Shown piece by piece: positions 58,140 through 64,000 of a stretch of 64,000 nucleotides of DNA (the first letter of the stretch is position 1; each line of letters begins with the position of its first letter). The DNA is taken from contig MOEB01000023.1 in the NCBI GenBank assembly GCA_001939945.1, positions 1 to 64,000 of the forward strand, in the 5' to 3' direction. The DNA is from Aerophototrophica crusticola. Lineage in GTDB: Bacteria > Pseudomonadota > Alphaproteobacteria > Azospirillales > Azospirillaceae. The notes beneath the pieces were generated by a model. It saw nothing but the letters and a program-made list of their open reading frames with translations, made no database searches and had not been told where the DNA came from. Both the position numbers and the translations under genes were made by a program.

Positions 58140-59057
58140 ATGGCTTACCCGCGCCCCGCCACTGTGCTGGAGTTGCTGAAGCCCATCACCTGGTTCCCAC
58201 CCATGTGGGCCTTCGGGTGCGGGGTGGTCTCCTCCGGCGTGTCGGCGGAGGGGCGCTGGCCGTTCGTGGTCGCCGGGGTCCTGCTGGCGGGCCCGCTGGT
58301 CTGCGCCACCAGCCAGGCGGTGAACGACTGGTTCGACCGGGAGGTTGACGCCATCAACGAGCCGCACCGGCCCATCCCCTCCGGCCGCATGCCGGGCCGC
58401 TGGGGCCTGTACATCGCCATCGCCTGGACGCTGCTGTCCCTGTTCGCCGCCGCCAGCCTGGGGACCTTCGTGCTGGGGGCCGCCGTGCTGGGACTGGCGC
58501 TGGCCTGGGCTTACAGCGCGCCGCCCTTCCGGCTGAAGCGCAATGGCTGGTGGGGCAATACGGCGGTGGCCGCCTGCTACGAGGGGCTGCCTTGGCTGAC
58601 CGGGGCGGCCGTGATGGCCGCCGCCAACCCGGACGCGCGGGTCTTCGCCCTGGCGGGCCTCTACAGCCTGGGCGCCCACGGGATCATGACCCTGAACGAC
58701 TTCAAGTCGGTGGAGGGGGACCGCCGCATCGGCATCGCCAGCCTGCCGGCCAGCCTGGGCGTGGACCGGGCGGCCAAGCTCGCCTGTGCGGTGATGGCCG
58801 TGCCGCAGGTGGCGGTGGTGGGCCTGCTGCTGGCCTGGGGCCTGCCCCTCTATGCCGGGATCATCGCCCTGTCCCTGGCGGTGCAGCTTGTCCTGATGGC
58901 CCGGCTGCTGAAGCGCCCGCGGGAGCTGGCGCCCTGGTACAACGGCACCGGCGTCACCCTCTACGTCCTGGGCATGCTGGCCAGCGCCATCGCGCTGGGC
59001 CACGCCACCCCCGACCCCGAATTCGCCGCCGCCCTCGCCAATCTGGTGACGCCATGA
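58140..59057 (+). CDS. bchG: Bacteriochlorophyll synthase BchG
   Basis: This 305-residue membrane prenyltransferase attaches geranylgeranyl or phytyl to bacteriochlorophyllide. The substrate motifs are NDWFDREVDAINEPHRPIPSG (near 62) and NDFKSVEGDRRIGIASLP (near 185). About eight or nine hydrophobic segments are present. LLKPITWFPPMWAFGCGVVS is the conserved N-terminal block; the ATG at 58140 leaves a shorter leader than in many relatives. Its stop overlaps the next gene as ATGA. Confidence 0.95.
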   Translation: MAYPRPATVLELLKPITWFPPMWAFGCGVVSSGVSAEGRWPFVVAGVLLAGPLVCATSQAVNDWFDREVDAINEPHRPIPSGRMPGRWGLYIAIAWTLLSLFAAASLGTFVLGAAVLGLALAWAYSAPPFRLKRNGWWGNTAVAACYEGLPWLTGAAVMAAANPDARVFALAGLYSLGAHGIMTLNDFKSVEGDRRIGIASLPASLGVDRAAKLACAVMAVPQVAVVGLLLAWGLPLYAGIIALSLAVQLVLMARLLKRPRELAPWYNGTGVTLYVLGMLASAIALGHATPDPEFAAALANLVTP

Positions 59058-60397
59058 AGGCCGATGCGAGACAGTTCCTGGGATGGCTGGGCATGGTCCG
59101 GTTCGGGCTGGTGCAGGCGGCCTTGGGCGCCATCGTGGTGCTGACCACCAGCACCATGAACCGGGTGATGGTGGTGGAGCTGGCCCTGCCGGCCATGCTG
59201 CCCGGCGCCCTGGTGGCGCTGCACTTCGCCGTGCAGGTGACCCGGCCCCGCATGGGCCACGGGTCCGACGTGGGCGGGCGGCGCACCCCCTGGATCATCG
59301 GCGGCATGGCGGTGCTGGCCCTGGGCGGCGTGCTGGCCGCCCTGTCCATCGGCTGGCTGGCGACGGACCCGGCCTGGGGCACGGCCCTGGCGGTGCTGGC
59401 GTTCCTGATGATCGGGCTGGGCGTGGGGGCCGCCGGCACCTCCCTGCTGGTGCTGATGGCAAGCCGCGTGGCCTCGGGACGCCGGGCCGCGGCGGCCACG
59501 GTCACCTGGGTGATGATGATCGTCGGCTTCATCGTGACCACCGCCATCGTCGGCAGCCTGCTGGACCCGTTCAGCCCGGCCCGCCTGCTGTCCATCACCG
59601 CGTCCGTCGCTGCCATCGCGCTCGCGGTCAGCACCCTGGCGGTCTGGGGCCTGGAAGGCCGCCCGGCCAAGCCCATGGCGCGGGCTCAAGCCCCGGCGAA
59701 GGTGCCCTTCCGCGCCGCCCTGGCCCAAGTGTGGGGGGAGCCGGCGGCCCGCGGCTTCGCGGTCTTCGTCTTCCTGTCCATGCTGGCCTACAGCGCCCAG
59801 GATTTGATCCTGGAGCCCTTCGCCGGCGCCGTCTTCGGCCTGACGCCGGGGGAGACGACCAAGCTGTCCAGCCTGCAGCATGGCGGCGTGCTGGCGGGGA
59901 TGATCCTGGTAGCCATCGTCGGCAGCCTGTCCCGCGGCAAGGGCCCGGGGTCCCTGCGCGCCTGGACGGTGGGGGGCTGCGTCGCCTCCGCCCTCACCCT
60001 CGCCAGCCTGGGGCTGGGCGGGCTGATGGCGCCGGCCTGGCCGCTGAAGGCCTGCGTCTTCGCCCTGGGCATCGCCAACGGCGCCTTCGCCGTGGCGGCC
60101 ATCGGCTCGATGATGGAACGGGTGGGGGCGGGGTCCCAGGGGCGCGACGGGGTGCGCATGGGGCTGTGGGGGGCGGCGCAGGCCATCGCCTTCGGCCTGG
60201 GCGGGTTCCTGGGCACCGCGGCGGCGGATTTGGCGCGGGCGGTCTTCGCCGACCCCGGCACCGCCTATGCCGCCGTCTTCCTGGCAGAGGGCGTGCTGTT
60301 CCTCGCGGCGGCGCAGATGGCGCTGCGGCTGGACTTCGACCGGGCGGCCCCGGTCGAACCTGTGCGGACGGAACTGGTGGGAATCAGCCGGGCCTGA
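59054..60397 (+). CDS. PucC-family (BCD) membrane carrier downstream of bchG
   Basis: This 447-residue, roughly 12-helix protein is homologous to LhaA/PucC: STMNRVMVVELALPAMLPGALVALH and SAQDLILEPFAGAVFGLTPGE are family blocks. Its position between bchG and bchP matches the ORF428-type gene of Rhodobacter. It may help bacteriochlorophyll delivery or light-harvesting assembly. It is translationally coupled to bchG and 23 bases upstream of bchP. Confidence 0.92.
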   Translation: MKADARQFLGWLGMVRFGLVQAALGAIVVLTTSTMNRVMVVELALPAMLPGALVALHFAVQVTRPRMGHGSDVGGRRTPWIIGGMAVLALGGVLAALSIGWLATDPAWGTALAVLAFLMIGLGVGAAGTSLLVLMASRVASGRRAAAATVTWVMMIVGFIVTTAIVGSLLDPFSPARLLSITASVAAIALAVSTLAVWGLEGRPAKPMARAQAPAKVPFRAALAQVWGEPAARGFAVFVFLSMLAYSAQDLILEPFAGAVFGLTPGETTKLSSLQHGGVLAGMILVAIVGSLSRGKGPGSLRAWTVGGCVASALTLASLGLGGLMAPAWPLKACVFALGIANGAFAVAAIGSMMERVGAGSQGRDGVRMGLWGAAQAIAFGLGGFLGTAAADLARAVFADPGTAYAAVFLAEGVLFLAAAQMALRLDFDRAAPVEPVRTELVGISRA

Positions 60398-60420
60398 CGG
60401 TCCGGGGAAGGGGGCGACCC

Positions 60421-61617
60421 ATGCTGGCGATGGTGACCCGTGACGTGGTGGTGGTGGGCGGGGGCCCCGCGGGCGCCACTGCCGCCGCCGACCTGGCCCG
60501 CGCCGGGAAGGACGTGGTGCTGCTGGACAAGGCCGGGCGGATCAAGCCCTGCGGCGGGGCCATCCCGCCCCGGTTGATCCGCGACTTCCAGATCCCCGAC
60601 GGGCTGCTGGTGGCCAAGATCACCTCCGCCCGCATGGTGGCGCCCAGCGAGAAGCGGGTGGACATGCCCATCGACGACGGCTTCGTCGGCATGGTGGACC
60701 GGGGCATGTTCGACGAATGGCTGCGGGGCCGCGCCGCCGCCGCGGGGGCGGAGCGGCAGTCGGGCAGCTTCCTGCGGCTGGAGCGGGACCGGGACGGCAC
60801 CGCCATCGTCGTCTACCACCCCAAGGACGCCCCCGACGGGACGGAGGCGCGGCTGCGGACGCGTCTGGTGATCGGGGCGGACGGCGCCAACTCCGCCGTC
60901 GCGCGGCAGGCCCTGCCGGGGGTGGAGGCGCCGTTCGTGTTCGCCTACCATGAGATCATCCGCGCCCCCGCCCCCCAGACCGGGGCGGACATGGACGGGC
61001 GGCGTTGCGACGTCTACTACCAGGGCCGCCATTCCCCCGACTTCTACGCCTGGGTCTTCCCCCACGGGGACACGGTCAGCGTCGGCACCGGCAGCGCGGT
61101 CAAGGGCTATTCCCTGCGCAAGTCCATCGCCGACCTCCGGGACCGGGCGGGCCTGGCGGGGTGCGAGACGATCCGCAAGGAGGGTGCGCCCATCCCCATG
61201 CGGCCCCTGAAGCGCTGGGACAACGGCCTGGACGTGCTGCTGGCCGGCGACGCCGCCGGGGTGGTGGCGCCCGCGTCGGGGGAGGGGATCTACTACGCCA
61301 TGGTGGGCGGCCGCTTGGCGGCGGAGGCGGGGGTGGCCTTCCTGGAGACGGGCCGTGCCGCGGAGCTGGCCCAGGCCCGCAAGCGCTTCCTGAAGGCCCA
61401 TGGCCGGGTGTTCTGGGTGCTGGGGCTGATGCAGCGCTTCTGGTACGGCAGCGACAAGCGCCGCGAACGCTTCGTCAGCATGTGCCGCGACCGGGACGTG
61501 CAGAAGCTGACCTGGGACGCCTATATGAACAAGGAGCTGGTGCGCGCCAAGCCCGTCGCGCACGTCCGCATCTTCTTCAAGGATCTGGCCCACCTGTTCG
61601 GCCTGGTCCCGCCCTGA
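60421..61617 (+). CDS. bchP: Geranylgeranyl reductase BchP
   Basis: This 398-residue flavoprotein reduces the geranylgeranyl tail to phytyl. The FAD dinucleotide fold VVVVGGGPAGATAAADLARAG begins near residue 9, GRIKPCGGAIPPRL is family-specific, VIGADGANSAVARQAL is the DG motif, and LLAGDAAGVVAPASGEGIYYAM binds FAD near the C-terminus. ATGs at 60421 and 60430 are both possible. bchI follows after 30 bases. Confidence 0.95.
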   Translation: MLAMVTRDVVVVGGGPAGATAAADLARAGKDVVLLDKAGRIKPCGGAIPPRLIRDFQIPDGLLVAKITSARMVAPSEKRVDMPIDDGFVGMVDRGMFDEWLRGRAAAAGAERQSGSFLRLERDRDGTAIVVYHPKDAPDGTEARLRTRLVIGADGANSAVARQALPGVEAPFVFAYHEIIRAPAPQTGADMDGRRCDVYYQGRHSPDFYAWVFPHGDTVSVGTGSAVKGYSLRKSIADLRDRAGLAGCETIRKEGAPIPMRPLKRWDNGLDVLLAGDAAGVVAPASGEGIYYAMVGGRLAAEAGVAFLETGRAAELAQARKRFLKAHGRVFWVLGLMQRFWYGSDKRRERFVSMCRDRDVQKLTWDAYMNKELVRAKPVAHVRIFFKDLAHLFGLVPP

Positions 61618-61647
61618 CCCGCGTCCCCCGCGGGGGGAGGAGTTGCC

Positions 61648-62754
61648 ATGACCATCGACGCCCTTGCCCCGGTGGCACCCAAGCGGACGGCCAAGGCACC
61701 CGTGCCCCCGCCCGGCATCCCCACCGGCCGCCGCGCCCCCTTCCCCTTTGCCGCCATCGTGGGGCAGGAGGAGATGCGCCAAGCCCTGCTGGTGGCCGCG
61801 GTGGACCCGGGCATCGGCGGGGTGATGGTGTTCGGCGACCGCGGCACAGGCAAGTCCACCGCCGTGCGCGCCCTGGCCGCCCTGCTGCCGCAGATGCCGG
61901 TCGTGGCAGGCTGCCGTTATGGCTGCGCGCCGGACGGCACCGGCGGCCTGTGCGCGGAGTGCCGGGACCGGGCCGCCGCCGGGCCCCTGCCGGTCGCCGC
62001 CGCGCCGGTGCCCGTGGTGGACCTGCCCCTGGGCGCCACGGAGGACCGGGTGGTGGGCGCCCTGGACCTGGAGCGCGCCCTGTCCAAGGGGGAGAAGGCG
62101 TTCGAGCCCGGCCTGCTGGCCAAGGCCCACCGCGGGTTCCTGTACATCGATGAGGTCAACCTGCTGGAGGACCACTTGGTGGACCTGCTGCTGGACGTGG
62201 CAGCGTCGGGCGAGAACGTGGTGGAGCGGGAGGGGTTGAGCATCCGCCACCCCGCCCGCTTCGTGCTGGTGGGCAGCGGCAACCCGGAGGAGGGGGAACT
62301 GCGGCCCCAGCTGCTGGACCGGTTCGGCCTGTCGGTGGACGTGCGCACCCCCACCGACCTGGCCCAGCGGGTGGAGGTGGTGAAGCGCCGCGACGCCTAT
62401 GAGCGGGACCCCGCCGGCTTCACCGCCCGCTGGGGGCGGGAAGACGCGAAGCTGCGGAAACAGGTGGAGGGCGGCCGGGCCGGCCTGTCCGCCGTGAAGG
62501 TGCCGGACAAGGCGCTGGAGAACATCGCCCGGCTGTGCATCGCGCTCGGCGCCGACGGTCTGCGTGGGGAGCTGACCCTGATGCGCGCCGCCCGCGCCCT
62601 GGCGGCGCTGGAGGGGGGCGCCAAGGTGGACAATGGCCACATCCGCCGCATGGCCCCCGCCGCCTTACGCCACCGCCTGCGCCGCAACCCCCTGGACGAG
62701 GCCGGGTCCGGCGTGCGGGTGGAACGGGCCCTGGAAGAGGTGTTCGGCAAATGA
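61648..62754 (+). CDS. bchI: Magnesium chelatase ATPase subunit BchI
   Basis: This 368-residue AAA+ ATPase forms the motor of Mg chelatase with BchD. Walker A is GDRGTGKST near residue 64, the Walker B is GFLYIDEVNLLEDHLVDLLL, and sensor/arginine residues follow in LVGSGNPEEGELRPQLLDRFG. Four Cys around residues 90-107 occur as in other BchI/ChlI proteins. GGGGGGAGGAG precedes the ATG. Its stop overlaps bchD as ATGA. Confidence 0.96.
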   Translation: MTIDALAPVAPKRTAKAPVPPPGIPTGRRAPFPFAAIVGQEEMRQALLVAAVDPGIGGVMVFGDRGTGKSTAVRALAALLPQMPVVAGCRYGCAPDGTGGLCAECRDRAAAGPLPVAAAPVPVVDLPLGATEDRVVGALDLERALSKGEKAFEPGLLAKAHRGFLYIDEVNLLEDHLVDLLLDVAASGENVVEREGLSIRHPARFVLVGSGNPEEGELRPQLLDRFGLSVDVRTPTDLAQRVEVVKRRDAYERDPAGFTARWGREDAKLRKQVEGGRAGLSAVKVPDKALENIARLCIALGADGLRGELTLMRAARALAALEGGAKVDNGHIRRMAPAALRHRLRRNPLDEAGSGVRVERALEEVFGK

Positions 62755-64000
62755 CCGACGGGGCGGACAGCGGCGACCATCCTTGGGACAGTGCCGCCCG
62801 GGCCGCCGCCCTGTTCGCCGTCGATCCCCATGGGTTGGGCGGGGTGCTGCTGCGGGCCGCCCCTGGGCCGGCGCGGGACCGCTGGCTGGGCTGGCTGGCA
62901 CGGCTGCTGCCCCAGGGGCCGCCCCTGCGCCGGCTGCCGGTGGGGGTGGACGATGCCGGGCTGCTGGGCGGGCTGGACCTGGCCGCCACCCTGAACGCGG
63001 GCCGCCCGGTGGTCAGCCGCGGCGCCCTGGCGGAGGCGGATGGCGGCGTGCTGCTGCTGGCCATGGCCGAGCGCCTGCCCCACGGCACCGCCGCCCGGCT
63101 CGCCGCCGCCCTGGACGAGGGAGAGGTGGTGCTGGAGCGCGATGGCCTCGCCCGCCGCTTCCCCGCCCGGGTGGGCGTCGTGGCCCTGGACGAAGGCATC
63201 GGGCCGGAGGAGCGCCCGCCCGCCGCCCTGGCCGACCGGCTGGCCTTCCCCCTTGACCTGGAGGGCCTGCCCGCCCGCGACCCCGACCCCGCCTTGCCCG
63301 ACCACCGGGCGGTGGAGGGGGCGCGGCGCCTGATGCCGCTGGTGACGGCGGACGGCAAGGTGGCAGAGGCCCTGTGCGCCGCCGCCCTGGCCCTGGGCAT
63401 CTACAGCCTGCGCGCCCCCTTGCAGGCCCTGCGCGCCGCCCGCGCGGCGGCGGCCCTTGATGGGCGGGTGGTGGTGCTGGCGGAGGACGCATCCCTGGCC
63501 GCCCGGCTGGTGCTTGCCCCGCGGGCGACGCAGGTCCCAGCGACGGAGGATACCGCCGACGACCCGCCCCCCGACCCGCCCCCAACGGGGGAGGCGGAGG
63601 AGGGCAGCGCCGATCCCCTGGACGCCCCGCCGCTGGACGATTTGGTGCTGGCCGCGGCCCAGGCGGCCATCCCGGCGGGGCTGTTGGCCCTGCTACGGGC
63701 CGGGCTGGCGCCGAAAGGCTCAACCTCCCAAGGCAGCCGGGCCGGGGCGCTGCAATCCGGCAAGGGGCGGGGCCGGCCGGCGGGGGTGCGCCGCGGGTCG
63801 CCCAAGTCCGGCCTGCGGTTGAGCGTGATCGAGACCCTGCGCGCCGCCGCTCCCTGGCAGGCCCTGCGCCGGGCGGAAGCGCAAGACGACCGTATCCAGG
63901 TGCGGCGGGACGATTTCCGCGTCGCCAAGCTGAAGCGACGGTCCCAGACCACCACCATCTTCGTCGTGGACGCAAGCGGGTCCGCGGCGTTCCAGCGGCT
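62751..64000 (+). CDS. bchD: Magnesium chelatase subunit BchD (3' end outside window)
   Basis: 416 codons are visible. The N-terminal part is a degenerate AAA+ domain without a Walker A, as expected for BchD, followed by an acidic Pro-rich linker (DDPPPDPPPTGEAEEG region, about 265-290) and the start of a von Willebrand A domain with the metal-site motif VDASGSAAFQ at the window edge. It bridges BchI and BchH. It is translationally coupled to bchI; the stop and downstream genes are not in the window. Confidence 0.94.
   Translation, partial: MTDGADSGDHPWDSAARAAALFAVDPHGLGGVLLRAAPGPARDRWLGWLARLLPQGPPLRRLPVGVDDAGLLGGLDLAATLNAGRPVVSRGALAEADGGVLLLAMAERLPHGTAARLAAALDEGEVVLERDGLARRFPARVGVVALDEGIGPEERPPAALADRLAFPLDLEGLPARDPDPALPDHRAVEGARRLMPLVTADGKVAEALCAAALALGIYSLRAPLQALRAARAAAALDGRVVVLAEDASLAARLVLAPRATQVPATEDTADDPPPDPPPTGEAEEGSADPLDAPPLDDLVLAAAQAAIPAGLLALLRAGLAPKGSTSQGSRAGALQSGKGRGRPAGVRRGSPKSGLRLSVIETLRAAAPWQALRRAEAQDDRIQVRRDDFRVAKLKRRSQTTTIFVVDASGSAAFQR

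Overview
The window is a high-GC alphaproteobacterial chromosome segment that carries much of a purple-bacterial photosynthesis gene cluster. Gene content and order suggest a Rhodospirillales-type organism (an Azospirillaceae-like host would fit), but this is inferred from synteny and composition only. The evidence is an aerR-ppsR regulatory pair divergent from bchFNBHLM-lhaA-puhABC-orf-acsF-puhE-hemA, followed further along by idi, bchG, a PucC-like carrier, bchP, bchI and bchD, the last cut by the window edge. The oxygen-dependent Mg-protoporphyrin ester cyclase AcsF lies inside the superoperon and no bchE is visible, so pigment synthesis in the presence of oxygen is likely. Carotenoid, puf and bchXYZ genes are not in the window.

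Layout: 0-23 kb is mixed housekeeping and accessory DNA: acyl-CoA ligase, DUF2243 protein, AlkB, oligopeptidase B, a REC-GGDEF diguanylate cyclase, a HAD phosphatase, a trypsin-like protease, a phnD-phnE-phnC phosphonate-type importer with a divergent metallophosphoesterase, a TraX-like protein, glycerophosphodiesterase and argG. From 20.9 to 39.8 kb lie ppsR and aerR (minus strand) and the bch-puh-hemA superoperon (plus strand), whose genes are mostly joined by 1-4 base stop/start overlaps. From 39.8 to 57.1 kb comes a non-photosynthetic block: a GNAT-like protein, an FNR-type regulator, thrS, infC, a His-rich DUF305 metal-handling pair, a GH13 alpha-glucosidase, hydrolases, a pentapeptide-PilZ fusion, mtnA and coq7. 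From 57.4 kb to the end the photosynthesis cluster resumes.

How it works together: PpsR (redox/light repressor) and AerR (B12-dependent antirepressor) should act at TGT-N12-ACA/ACG sites that I can see upstream of bchF, ppsR and bchG. hemA supplies 5-aminolevulinate; BchI/D/H, BchM and AcsF make the Mg-porphyrin and its isocyclic ring; BchL/N/B and BchF reduce and hydrate the macrocycle; Idi, BchG and BchP supply and reduce the tail; LhaA, the PucC-like carrier and PuhB/C/E assist complex assembly around the H subunit PuhA.

The most striking non-coding signal is a dense set of structured intergenic repeats. (a) Seven long imperfect inverted repeats have arms built from short tandem units such as CACGGA or GCAGAGGA, nearly always starting a few tens of bases after a stop codon. 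(b) Five copies of a roughly 97-bp double hairpin show compensatory stem changes, all between codirectional genes. (c) A GGATTA/TAATCC palindrome pair lies between argG and ppsR. (d) A nested and crossed inverted-repeat structure of about 530 bp lies after infC. None of them falls in a divergent promoter region.
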